The notes under the pieces are model-generated. The model was not told the origin of the DNA and did not search any database. It worked only from the letters and a program-made list of their open reading frames with translations. Below are positions 15,134 to 22,929 of a stretch of DNA of 40,780 nucleotides, piece by piece. The DNA lies in the NCBI RefSeq assembly GCF_015521605.1, contig NZ_WANV01000010.1:1-40780 (forward strand). Direction: 5' to 3'. The stretch is from Thermococcus sp. (GTDB lineage: Archaea; Methanobacteriota_B; Thermococci; Thermococcales; Thermococcaceae). Made by a program: the position numbers and the translations under genes. Every line of letters starts with the position of its first letter. Positions within the stretch are counted from its first letter, which is position 1.

Positions 15134-15802
15134 TTATTCTCCCTTCCAGACGATCATTTCATCTCCTCTGCTTTCCGCAAGAAGGTTCCCGTTCTCGTCG
15201 AAGACCCAGGCACCTCCTGGGGGATAGCTGTTCACGATGAAAGCCCTAACGCCGAGGAGCCTAACCCGGTCAGCCATCGCCTCAACGTCCTCCTCGTTCG
15301 GTTTTCCATATTCCGGCGAGTACTCCATCGGCACAAAGAGGTAATCCGGCCTTTTCCGCCTCACCCATTTCATTATCCTCTTGTTGTAGAGGTCGCCGCA
15401 GATGATTATCGCCACCTTCCCGAACTCCGTTCTTGCCGTCCTGACTGTGTTGCCCGTGCAGAACTTCATCGGCTCCTGGAACTTGCGGTGCTTGAGGAGA
15501 ACCCCTCCGTCCCTGCCGATTAGGAGGGCGGAGTTGTAAACGCAGTTTTTGTATGGCTCAAGGAGGCCGAAGACGACGTAAACGCCGTTTTCCCTCGCGA
15601 GCGAACTTACCCGCTCAACTATTTCGCCGTAAAGCTCTGCCCCGCTGAAGTCCCACTCCTCGAAGCCGGTGAGACAGTACTCGGGAAACACTATGAAGTC
15701 GGGGTTATGGTCCAAAGCCTCGTCGAAGCGCCTCTCGAACTCAACCCAGTTGGCGTTGAAGTTTCCAACCTCAACCCTCATTGGAACCAAGGCCACCCTC
15801 AT
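15134..15802 (-). CDS. Nitrilase-superfamily carbon-nitrogen hydrolase
   Basis: 222 residues from ATG 15802 (GGAGGCTCAAGA upstream). The catalytic triad is complete: Glu41 in FPEYCLTG, Lys107 in HRKFQEP and Cys135 in IICGDLYN. At this length it is a compact member close to the archaeal nitrilase/amidase branch; whether it is a nitrilase, an omega-amidase or an amidase cannot be told. The start lies inside the upstream membrane-protein gene (32-base overlap), so the two are cotranscribed. Confidence 0.88.
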   Translation of the reverse strand: MRVALVPMRVEVGNFNANWVEFERRFDEALDHNPDFIVFPEYCLTGFEEWDFSGAELYGEIVERVSSLARENGVYVVFGLLEPYKNCVYNSALLIGRDGGVLLKHRKFQEPMKFCTGNTVRTARTEFGKVAIIICGDLYNKRIMKWVRRKRPDYLFVPMEYSPEYGKPNEEDVEAMADRVRLLGVRAFIVNSYPPGGAWVFDENGNLLAESRGDEMIVWKGE

Positions 15803-16487
15803 TCTTGAGCCTCCTTACCGTTAATGGAACCAGCAGAATGAATGACAGTGCAAAAGCAATTAGCGTGGGCATTTTTACGTCCTCTGGAGCATACAGGGCA
15901 AAGGTGAGTGTTTCAAGAAGGTATATGCCCGGTCCGAAGCGCTTGAGGCACGAACATATTGAAGGATCCGAAAGTCGTTCGTAAAGGTAGAATATTATGA
16001 GCGAGACGAGAAACCAGCCGAGGTAGTTCGTCCAGGGGATGCCAAACCAGTTAAGGGACGTCGTCCTTATCCAAACCCAGGCGTCCCAGGAGGTCATTAT
16101 GGGGTCTATAGAGAGGTCAAAGACCACCATCAGGATCGAAGCAAAGAGAATCCGGACGGTTTTCCTCGAAAACAGGAAGCCCGCCGCCAGATAGGCAACG
16201 GAGCCGAATATTGCCCATGCTAGTGGTACGAAGAGAGCGACGCCGAAGAGCTGTGGCTGAAGGTTCACGTACTCGTAGCAGCCGAAGGGGAGACAGAGAT
16301 GCGTTCCAACGAGTTCGGCGAGGAACCCTATGAAAATCCCCAGACCCACTAGAGAGGGCAGGCTCTTCCACTCCCTCCGCGAGAAAAGTGCAAACGCCAG
16401 GAAGTACAGGAGAAGGTACACTGGAGATTTCTTCAGAATATTTGCAAGCAGGATCAACAGGAGCGCGGCCTTTAAACGATTGCTCAT
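15771..16487 (-). CDS. DUF422/CruF-type carotenoid hydratase-like membrane protein
   Basis: 238 residues with six to seven membrane segments. The conserved ELVGTHLCLPFGCYEYV loop (about residues 59-75) and DPIMTSWDAWVW match the DUF422 family, which includes CruF and the bisanhydrobacterioruberin hydratase of haloarchaea. Family membership is well supported; a role in carotenoid or other polyprenoid lipid hydration is inference because no carotenoid genes are present here. It uses ATG 16487, with GAAGGAG upstream and a TATA (CTTATATTCC, minus strand, about 16507-16517). Confidence 0.78.
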   Translation of the reverse strand: MSNRLKAALLLILLANILKKSPVYLLLYFLAFALFSRREWKSLPSLVGLGIFIGFLAELVGTHLCLPFGCYEYVNLQPQLFGVALFVPLAWAIFGSVAYLAAGFLFSRKTVRILFASILMVVFDLSIDPIMTSWDAWVWIRTTSLNWFGIPWTNYLGWFLVSLIIFYLYERLSDPSICSCLKRFGPGIYLLETLTFALYAPEDVKMPTLIAFALSFILLVPLTVRRLKNEGGLGSNEG

Positions 16488-16546
16488 GAAAAACGTTTCT
16501 CCTTCAGGAATATAAGTCTGTTGCCCACTTCTGTAACCCGAAAGGC

Positions 16547-16554
16547 TTATAAAG
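16547..16554 (+). promoter_or_regulatory. TATA box of the second DUF2202 gene
   Basis: TTATAAAG after AAAGGC; predicts transcription start near 16575, at the centre of the inverted repeat 16563-16588. Confidence 0.7.
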
Positions 16555-16562
16555 CTATGTCA

Positions 16563-16588
16563 CATATGTAATATTAGAATTACATATG
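16563..16588. promoter_or_regulatory. Perfect inverted repeat, probable operator
   Basis: CATATGTAAT (16563-16572), spacer ATTAGA, ATTACATATG (16579-16588): 10-bp arms with no mismatch. It spans the predicted transcription start and stops 10 bases before the start codon region, a position where bound protein would block polymerase. It does not match the Phr, SurR or TGM motifs I know. Confidence 0.65.
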
Positions 16589-16598
16589 GGAGAAGGTG

Positions 16599-17357
16599 AT
16601 GAAAATGTTGGGAAAGAAAACCTTTGGACTGCTCCTTATGGGGGTCGTCCTGCTGGGAGTGTTCAGTGCGGGGTGTATAACGGGCGACTCGGCCACAACC
16701 ACCGAGACTGTGACCAGCTCAACCTACGGCGTCGAAGCGGCCCCACAGGGCCCTCCATCAAACGTGACTGCTGGCGGTGCGATGGATATGTACAGCACTG
16801 ATTACATAGCATCCCTCCCTTCGGAAGACCTCAGCGTGGATGAAATACAGGCCATCCTCTACATGCGCGAGGAGGAGAAGCTCGCCAGGGACGTCTACCT
16901 CACCCTCTACGACCAGTGGGGGATTCCGATATTCAACAACATAGCGAGGAGCGAGCAGACCCATATGGACATGGTGCTGGCGCTGATAGACAAGTACAAC
17001 CTGACCGATCCTGCCGCGGACAAGGACATCGGCGAGTTTGAGAACCCCGAGCTTCAGGCCCTCTACGACCAGCTCATCGAGGAGGGTATGAAGAGCGAGG
17101 AGGCGGCACTCGCGGTTGGTGCCCTCATAGAGGAGGTTGACATCAAGGACCTGCAGGACTGGCTGGACAAAACCGACAACCAGGACGTCGAGTACGTCTT
17201 CGAGAACCTCATGATGGGGAGCAGGAACCACCTGAGGGCATTCACAGGAGTACTCGCGAGGCAGTACGGCGTGACCTACGAGCCGCAGGTTCTGCCGCAG
17301 GACGAGTATGAGGCAATAATCAACAGTCCGATGGAGAACGGAATGACCACGGGATGA
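16599..17357 (+). CDS. DUF2202 ferritin-like lipoprotein (paralogue 2)
   Basis: 252 residues from ATG 16599; ATG 16605 has better spacing to GAAGGTGAT. The lipobox is GVFSAGCIT, followed by a Thr-rich linker. The DUF2202 domain has REEEKLARDVY and RSEQTHMDMV, again the Glu and His ligand pattern of ferritin-like proteins. It shares long identical stretches with 13233-13985, such as ELQALYDQLIE, ENLMMGSRNHLR and VTYEPQVLP. Unlike its paralogue it has an inverted repeat over its start site, so the two copies are probably regulated differently. Confidence 0.85.
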   Translation: MKMLGKKTFGLLLMGVVLLGVFSAGCITGDSATTTETVTSSTYGVEAAPQGPPSNVTAGGAMDMYSTDYIASLPSEDLSVDEIQAILYMREEEKLARDVYLTLYDQWGIPIFNNIARSEQTHMDMVLALIDKYNLTDPAADKDIGEFENPELQALYDQLIEEGMKSEEAALAVGALIEEVDIKDLQDWLDKTDNQDVEYVFENLMMGSRNHLRAFTGVLARQYGVTYEPQVLPQDEYEAIINSPMENGMTTG

Positions 17358-17430
17358 AGATTTCTTTCTTTTCTCCCATTACTCGGTCAGAGGAGCAACG
17401 CCCCGAGGCAGATCTGACAGGCAGAAGTAA

Positions 17431-17439
17431 ATATTTAAA
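17431..17439 (+). promoter_or_regulatory. TATA box of the methyltransferase gene
   Basis: ATATTTAAA, about 35 bases before ATG 17471; supports that start over an open frame extending upstream. Confidence 0.6.
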
Positions 17440-17470
17440 ATTCTTTTGCGTTGTAGGTTTGGTGGGCGGG

Positions 17471-18184
17471 ATGTTCCAGAACCTTGGTTACACGGACGTT
17501 CCACTCTATGAAAAAACCCGAGACGAGTACGATATTGAGAGCGAGAGGGGCCAGGAGAGATTTAGAGAACTCATGGAGCTTCTGTCAAAGCACTTACCCG
17601 TTAGGAGCGGTAGAGCTTTGGACATTGGCTGCAACGCTGGGTTAAGCAGTTTTGTCTTAGAGGAGCTTGGTTTTGAAGTTATTGGGATAGATATTCAAGA
17701 AAAAGCTGTTGAGCGTGCCAAAGAGCTAGCCAAAAAGAGAGGCTCAAAGGTGAAATTTTATGTTATGGATGCTAAAAATCTAAACTTCAAAGAAAACACC
17801 TTTGACCTCGTGGCTCTGCTTGGCTCTCCTTTACCCCACTTCAGTATTTATGACCTCGATGAAATTGTGAGGGAATCACATCGCGTCTTAAAGGCGAAGC
17901 GAGCCATTGTAATCGAATACGCGGATAATCTCAGGGGACTTTACAGCTGGTACAGGGACGTTTTTGTTGAGGGCCCACTTGTTTCTATCCGAGAGAGCAT
18001 TGATTTCATCAAAGGCAGTGAAAGAAGGTTCTTTATCGAGTTGGCAGGGGAGACTATATTTATCGTTGAGTTCTACCTCTGGTCACCGTGGATTCTTGAA
18101 TTCATCCTGCGAAAGGCGGGTTTTGAAGTGAGAAGCTACCCTATAAACGAGAAAATGATTGTGACTGTGGGGATGAAACCATGA
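17471..18184 (+). CDS. Class I SAM-dependent methyltransferase
   Basis: 237 residues from ATG 17471, with GGTGGGCGGG before it. Motif I is RALDIGCNAGLSSFVLE (about residues 48-64), the motif II acidic residue follows in VIGIDIQEKA, and FDLVALLGSPLPHF is the motif IV region. No substrate-specific domain is seen. Base composition is more AT-rich than neighbouring genes, particularly 17600-18150, which hints at a different origin. Its stop overlaps the start of the next gene (ATGA), so the two are coupled. Confidence 0.85.
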   Translation: MFQNLGYTDVPLYEKTRDEYDIESERGQERFRELMELLSKHLPVRSGRALDIGCNAGLSSFVLEELGFEVIGIDIQEKAVERAKELAKKRGSKVKFYVMDAKNLNFKENTFDLVALLGSPLPHFSIYDLDEIVRESHRVLKAKRAIVIEYADNLRGLYSWYRDVFVEGPLVSIRESIDFIKGSERRFFIELAGETIFIVEFYLWSPWILEFILRKAGFEVRSYPINEKMIVTVGMKP

Positions 18185-19110
18185 AAACCTACTCCTTCGG
18201 CGTCGAAACGGTTCCAGTTGCCATGGCAGGGGATTTGGTAATTGGAAGCGTCCATGACGAGAGGAACTACAGGATAACGCTGGCAAGGATTAACGAAGAG
18301 GAAATCATTGAAACCCACTTTTTGGCTGGAGAAAATGACTGGGAAGGGCACAGCGTAGCCAAGCTCGCGGACGGCTACATTATTGGCGGAGCCGTTGAGG
18401 GAAAAGCCACCCCAGAAGGCGGAAGTGGCTGGAAGGCCTACGTCGCGAGGCTTGACGGGAACTTGGAAGTCCTCTGGGAGAGGAAGCTGGAAATCCTTGG
18501 TAACGAGGCTGTTTACGCAATTCTACCGACCAGAGACGGGGCATTCATAGCTGGAGAAGCCTCGGACGGGAAGGGCAGGGGCCTCTTCATTGGGAGAATC
18601 ACGGGAGACGGCGAAGTCCTCTGGCTCAAAGCCCTCGGCCCCTGGGACGATGCCGTGATTTCCGGCCTGGTTGAACTCGATGGGAGGCCCCTCCTCGTTG
18701 GGAGCCTGAAGGAGGAGAAATGGAAGGTCAAAACGTTTGAGTTCAATGAGAACGGGGAACCGATGAGGGAAAGCGAGTTAACAGAGGGAATCGCCCTAAC
18801 GGCCGCTGAAATGGGAGGAAAAATAATCCTGGGTGGTTACAAGGAAAGTGACCTCTGGGTCTGGGGCGGAGACTGGGAGGTGACGCTCCCAAACGGCGCG
18901 GCGACCTCTCTCCTGCCAACCGGAGACGGTCTCCTCGTTGGGGGCGAAGTCGAGGGGAAGGCGACGGTAATTAAGCTCGACTCGAACGGAGAACCCCTTT
19001 GGAAGAGGGAGCTCTGGGAGCGCGGCTGGGTCGAGGTTTTGGGTGAGGGCGTCGCACTCGGGGTTAAGGAGGAGGACGGGAAGACCGTTATGGTGGTTGG
19101 GAGGACTTAG
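18181..19110 (+). CDS. Beta-propeller-like repeat protein, unknown function
   Basis: 309 residues. Repeated units of about 45-50 residues carry the pattern of an exposed turn then a strand such as GYIIGGAVEGKA, GAFIAGEASDGKG, PLLVGSLKEEK and GLLVGGEVEGKA, alternating with L-x-x-x-G-x-x-LW-x-x (LDGNLEVLWERKL, ITGDGEVLWLKAL, LDSNGEPLWKREL). This is the form of PQQ-like or delta-60 propeller repeats. No signal peptide is seen, so it is cytoplasmic. The 4-base overlap with the methyltransferase suggests a joint function. Confidence 0.7.
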   Translation: MKTYSFGVETVPVAMAGDLVIGSVHDERNYRITLARINEEEIIETHFLAGENDWEGHSVAKLADGYIIGGAVEGKATPEGGSGWKAYVARLDGNLEVLWERKLEILGNEAVYAILPTRDGAFIAGEASDGKGRGLFIGRITGDGEVLWLKALGPWDDAVISGLVELDGRPLLVGSLKEEKWKVKTFEFNENGEPMRESELTEGIALTAAEMGGKIILGGYKESDLWVWGGDWEVTLPNGAATSLLPTGDGLLVGGEVEGKATVIKLDSNGEPLWKRELWERGWVEVLGEGVALGVKEEDGKTVMVVGRT

Positions 19111-19122
19111 GGGGTATCCACA

Positions 19123-19677
19123 ATGAGGCCCATCGTTCTCAAAGGTAAGAAAGTCTCGCTGGGGATCCTCTTAAAGGAAGACCTTGGCAAAAGCTGGGAG
19201 TGGTTCAACGAGAGGAGCACCGTAAGGCACCTCTTCAACTCGGCCCACTTCACCCTGCCAGAGGAGGAAGATGAGTTCTATGAGGAGCTGAAGAAGAACA
19301 AGGACAAGATGCCGACGTTTGCCGTGATTGAAAACGAAACCGGAAAGCTCGTAGGTATAGCGGGCTTCAACTGGGTGAACTATCAGGCGAGGTGGGGCGA
19401 GATACTATACTATCTGGCACCAGACGAGAGGGGAAAGGGCTACGGCACCGAGGCCGTCAAACTCCTCTGCGAGTACGCCTTCAGGCACCTCAACCTCCGC
19501 AAGGTCTGGGCGAAGGTGCACGAGGACAACACGCCCTCGATAAGGGTTCTCGAAAAGAACGGATTTACATTGAGCGGTCGCTTCAGGGAGCACGTCTGGA
19601 GCGACGGGAGGTATATCGACGAGCTGATCTACGAGAGGTTCGCAGGGAACCATAACTATCTCATTAAAACAAATTGA
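19123..19677 (+). CDS. GNAT acetyltransferase, RimJ/RimL type
   Basis: 184 residues. The acetyl-CoA-binding motif A is YLAPDERGKGYGTEAVKLL (Q/RxxGxG/A form), followed by HEDNTPSIRVLEKNGF, typical of RimJ/RimL-like N-terminal or small-molecule acetyltransferases. GGGGGTATCC precedes the ATG, 12 bases after the previous stop, so it belongs to the operon beginning at 17471. Confidence 0.88.
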   Translation: MRPIVLKGKKVSLGILLKEDLGKSWEWFNERSTVRHLFNSAHFTLPEEEDEFYEELKKNKDKMPTFAVIENETGKLVGIAGFNWVNYQARWGEILYYLAPDERGKGYGTEAVKLLCEYAFRHLNLRKVWAKVHEDNTPSIRVLEKNGFTLSGRFREHVWSDGRYIDELIYERFAGNHNYLIKTN

Positions 19678-19704
19678 AAGGGAATTTGGGGGTGAAAAAA
19701 GCGA

Positions 19705-19920
19705 CTACCTCCGGGAAAATCCGGAGAACGCCTTTTTGAGCGGCGCGGATAGGTCAAAGTCCCTAACCAGCTCATCGACGACCTCGCTTGGAAGTCCCTC
19801 GCGGAGGAGCTCCCTCCTGAACCGCCGTTTTGTCCGGTTTGCCACCTTAAATATACCCACTACCCTGAACAATATCACGGGCAGTCGGAGAAAAAAGCGA
19901 AGGAGGGCCACCAAGCTCAC
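19705..19920 (-). CDS. Small membrane-associated hypothetical protein
   Basis: 71 residues from GTG 19920 (GTG 19911 also possible). A hydrophobic N-terminus (LVALLRFFLRLPVILFRVVG) is followed by a very basic stretch (RTKRRFRRELLREG) and an amphipathic end. The GTG overlaps the stop of the upstream gene (GTGA), which is the main support for it being translated. Last gene of a four-gene minus-strand operon. Function unknown. Confidence 0.6.
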   Translation of the reverse strand: MSLVALLRFFLRLPVILFRVVGIFKVANRTKRRFRRELLREGLPSEVVDELVRDFDLSAPLKKAFSGFSRR

Positions 19921-20399
19921 TCCTTCCCGTTTTCGGGCTTTCTGGCCCCGTGCATCATAATCCAGTTGCCGTGGTTGCCCTTCCCGATGAGTCCCCCGAG
20001 CATCTCCATGAGCTTCTTCCCGGGGTTTATCGCGTCCATGTACTCCTTCGTCAGCTCAAGGGCCGCATCCTTGTCCATGCCTGCCTCCGTGAGGTTCTTG
20101 TAGAACTCCGCCACGCTCCTTCCCATGGCCTGAACCCTCTCGGGGCTGTAGAGCTCGTTGAGGAGCTCCTTGAGCGGCTGAAGGATGTCCTCGATCATCT
20201 CCCCGACCTTGTCCATGATGGCCGGAATCTTTTCGAGGTCCTTGTCGCCCTCGTAGGTCTCGATGAGGTCTTCCACAATCTCGGCCTTCTTCTTGAGGAG
20301 TTCAACCTCCTCCTCGCTCTTTGCGTTCCTTATCTCCTCGACCAGCTCGTCGAGGAGTTCCTCCAGCTTCTTTGGGGCTCCGGCATTTTCATCCACCAT
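19917..20399 (-). CDS. Acidic helical (coiled-coil-like) hypothetical protein
   Basis: 160 residues from ATG 20399 with GAGGTGGTTGAT. The first 110 residues are Glu/Lys/Leu-rich helices with heptad character (KKLEELLDELVEEI, then EEEVELLKKKAEIVEDL). The middle part, MGRSVAEFYKNLTEAGMDKD, reads like a helical-bundle domain, and the end has Gly/His/Met (GNHGNWIMMHGARKPENG). Cotranscribed with the HTH regulator 11 bases upstream; may be its partner. No family recognised. Confidence 0.72.
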   Translation of the reverse strand: MVDENAGAPKKLEELLDELVEEIRNAKSEEEVELLKKKAEIVEDLIETYEGDKDLEKIPAIMDKVGEMIEDILQPLKELLNELYSPERVQAMGRSVAEFYKNLTEAGMDKDAALELTKEYMDAINPGKKLMEMLGGLIGKGNHGNWIMMHGARKPENGKE

Positions 20400-20409
20400 A
20401 TCAACCACC

Positions 20410-20850
20410 TCAATAATCATTAGTCTGGTCAAGCCTAATCGGCATTCCGATCATTTCGAGCCACTTTTTGACCACCTGCTTGGAGAGGGCGTAGACCTTC
20501 CCCCTCTCGCCGGGAGCCTCGACGACGATGCCCATCTCCCTCAGCTCGGCCAGTTTCGCCCTGACAGTGTTCCGCGAGGCCTTCCCGCGCCTCCCCTTCA
20601 GTTCGCGGGTTATCTGGCTGACGTTCGCCCTCCTCAGGTCGAAGAGAACCCTCACGATTTCCCTCGCTATTGGGTCGTTCCGTATCTCGGGCACGACGAC
20701 GTCTATACCGAGCCCGCCGTACTGGGTGTAGACGTTGATGAGCCTCAAATAAGCCTGCGCCATCTGGGAAACGACGGCGAAGCTCTCCCTGAGCTCCTCA
20801 AGGGCTTTCCTGAGTTCCTGAACTTCCCTGGCAAGGTCTTCATCGGGCAT
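20410..20850 (-). CDS. Winged-helix transcriptional regulator
   Basis: 146 residues from ATG 20850; GTG 20871, beside GGAG in the overlap with the upstream gene, would give 153. An N-terminal helix (AREVQELRKALEELRESF) may dimerise. The winged helix covers about residues 65-130: IVRVLFDLRRANVSQITREL, then SRNTVRAKLAELREMGIV and a wing, VEAPGERGKVYAL. It lies between a methyltransferase and an acidic helical protein and probably regulates this operon. Confidence 0.82.
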   Translation of the reverse strand: MPDEDLAREVQELRKALEELRESFAVVSQMAQAYLRLINVYTQYGGLGIDVVVPEIRNDPIAREIVRVLFDLRRANVSQITRELKGRRGKASRNTVRAKLAELREMGIVVEAPGERGKVYALSKQVVKKWLEMIGMPIRLDQTNDY

Positions 20851-20875
20851 GATTGTCCATAGGGTGGTCACTCCT

Positions 20876-21490
20876 TTAGCCTTTCCGGTCAGGGATGAGC
20901 AGTTCAATTTCTGCAATCCAGACGTAGCGGTTCACCCTCTCGAACCGGCACTCCAGCCCTAGCTTCGTGCAGATTTTCCTCAGCTCATCAACGGTGGCGA
21001 AGTACTCGTCCTCTATCTCCTCCTTCAGACCGTCCTCCTCCCCGATTCTCATCTTTTTCTCCTCTGACTCAAACATCACATCGGCGATGACGATTTTCCC
21101 TTCTGGCTTTAGAATGCGGAGCATCTCCTTCAGCGCGTCCTTCTTTTCCTCATCCGGCATGTGATGGAGAGCGTAGGTGCTTATCACGACATCGGCCGTT
21201 CCGTCAGGCAGGGGAATGTGGAGAAAATGCCCATTGAAAGGCTCAAAGCCGTGTTTTTCCCTGAACTTCACCCTCATCCCGCGGGAAGGCTCAACCCCGA
21301 TGTAGCGTTCGCACTTGAGAAAGCGCAGGATGTTGCCCGTTCCGCAGCCGATGTCCACAACAGTTCCACTGACCTTCCCCGCCACGAGCGTTAGAACCCT
21401 CTCGTAATCGGCGTGAATCCAATCCTCTATCCTAACGTCCTCGTCATAGGTTTCGGCCCAGGAATCGAAGTCCCACTCCAAGGAAGTCAC
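20876..21490 (-). CDS. Class I SAM-dependent methyltransferase (UbiE/Methyltransf_11-like)
   Basis: 204 residues if GTG 21490 is used; a TTG 9 bases in has a better-placed GGTGA and gives a start at EWDFDSWAETYDEDV. Motif I is VVDIGCGTGNILRFL, and DVVISTYALHHMPDEEK and LKPEGKIVIADV are motif IV and post-motif. First gene of the minus-strand operon ending at 19705. A TATA-like GTTAAAAAGAC (minus strand, about 21510-21520) lies in the gap shared with the MFS gene. Confidence 0.87.
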   Translation of the reverse strand: MTSLEWDFDSWAETYDEDVRIEDWIHADYERVLTLVAGKVSGTVVDIGCGTGNILRFLKCERYIGVEPSRGMRVKFREKHGFEPFNGHFLHIPLPDGTADVVISTYALHHMPDEEKKDALKEMLRILKPEGKIVIADVMFESEEKKMRIGEEDGLKEEIEDEYFATVDELRKICTKLGLECRFERVNRYVWIAEIELLIPDRKG

Positions 21491-21542
21491 CTATGAAAGG
21501 GAATTCACAAGTCTTTTTAACCCCTCCGCCTCACTCCCCACC

Positions 21543-22715
21543 ATGAACCGCCGCCTCTACAACCTCCACCTGCTCACCTCAGCCCTCCGAACCGCAGGCG
21601 ATGCAATCGAGAGCGTCGCCCTGCCGTGGAGCCTGCTCGATGCCACCGGCTCACTGGTGAGCATCGGGGGTTTTGCGCTCTTCACCCACCTGCCATGGAT
21701 CATCCTTCCTCCCCTCCTAGGCAGAACACTTGATAAAACCAGAAAGAAGGTCAGGCTGGCGTTCCTGGCTCTGCTCCTTCAGGCCTTTCTCGCTGTCGCA
21801 ATAGTACCGCTCTCCTCGAACGTCTGGGCCTTCTACCTCGTCGTCTCCGGCATCTCCACCCTGGATATCCTCCACCGCTACTACGGGTTCTCGCTTATAG
21901 CGACCATGACCCTTGACGAGTCTGAGCTTCAGGGACTGAACGCGGCGCTGGCAACGGTCGGGAACACGGTCTCGCTGGTTGCGTTTCCCATCGCGGGGTT
22001 TCTGGCGTACCGCTTCGGGGTAAGGGCGATGTTCATCGATGCGGTTCTCCTTCTCCTCGGTGCGCTCACGCTCCTTCCCTACCTGAACGTCGAGGTGAAG
22101 CGCGAAAGGACGGCTGAGAAGCTGGAGGAGAAGCGGTTGAAGGTGGACAAAAGGCTCGTGGTTGGAGTCCTAGCCTCGGTGCTGCTCTTCAACTTCGCCC
22201 TCGGCTCCTTCAGGATATTCGTTTTTGCCTCGCTGAGGGAACTCGCCGGGGGCAAGGTTCTGTACGGCCTCCTCCAGGGGCTCACGACGGTCGGAAGCCT
22301 TGTGGCGGTGGCGGGGCTGACCTACCTGGCGGGCAGAAAACTGGCCGGGCTAAAGCGCCCGCTGATGGCCGGAATGCTCCTCCAGAGCATCGCTCTCCTC
22401 ATCGTAGGCCTTCCCGCCGTGATAGCATTGTTCCCTGCGGTCTTCCTGGTGGGCTTCGGCGGGGAGCTCTTAAACGTCTCCTTCGACAGCCTGATGCAGA
22501 AGGTTATCCCCCTCGAAAGCCTCGGGACGGCGAGGGGCATCTTTGACGCCCTCGCGACGCTCGCTATTCCGCTGTCGCAGTTAGCTTTTGCGTGGGCGAT
22601 TGAAAAAGGAATGGCGGTGTTGACCGCTTCCCTCTCCGCGGCTGGACTGGCATGCGCTGGGACAGTTCTGTCGTATGCTTGTTTTGTCAAGTTGAGCATG
22701 ACTCGAGGGAAATAA
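21543..22715 (+). CDS. Major facilitator superfamily permease
   Basis: 390 residues with about 11-12 hydrophobic segments. The loop 2-3 motif appears as GRTLDKTRKKVR (a form of GxLaDrxGRrr), and a central cytoplasmic charged loop lies near residues 180-205. The start at 21543 is about 27 bases from TTTTTAA and has no ribosome-binding site, so it is probably leaderless. Substrate unknown; it resembles drug- or small-molecule exporters. Confidence 0.87.
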   Translation: MNRRLYNLHLLTSALRTAGDAIESVALPWSLLDATGSLVSIGGFALFTHLPWIILPPLLGRTLDKTRKKVRLAFLALLLQAFLAVAIVPLSSNVWAFYLVVSGISTLDILHRYYGFSLIATMTLDESELQGLNAALATVGNTVSLVAFPIAGFLAYRFGVRAMFIDAVLLLLGALTLLPYLNVEVKRERTAEKLEEKRLKVDKRLVVGVLASVLLFNFALGSFRIFVFASLRELAGGKVLYGLLQGLTTVGSLVAVAGLTYLAGRKLAGLKRPLMAGMLLQSIALLIVGLPAVIALFPAVFLVGFGGELLNVSFDSLMQKVIPLESLGTARGIFDALATLAIPLSQLAFAWAIEKGMAVLTASLSAAGLACAGTVLSYACFVKLSMTRGK

Positions 22716-22929
22716 TTAAGTGTAGGACTTCTACCTAACGTCTTGTTCTGATTATTGTGAACTTCTCAGCACTTTAAATTGCTCTCCAAAGTTATTTTGC
22801 TTTAATCTCGGCTATTTCTAGAAACGATAGTGTTACAAGTTACTTTTTTTTCTGAGTGATTTTTACTTATGTAACAAGGAATTCTTAAATAGTTTGAACG
22901 CACACAATATTATGAAAATCCATGTGGGG
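22716..22929. other. AT-rich intergenic region with inverted repeat, T-run and TATA box
   Basis: About 210 bases, much richer in A+T than the preceding gene. It contains TGTTACAAGT (22831-22840) facing ACTTATGTAACA (22865-22876), an imperfect inverted repeat around a T8 run (22844-22851). A TATA box (TTCTTAAATAG, about 22882-22892) leads into the next gene. Nothing else recognised. Confidence 0.5.
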
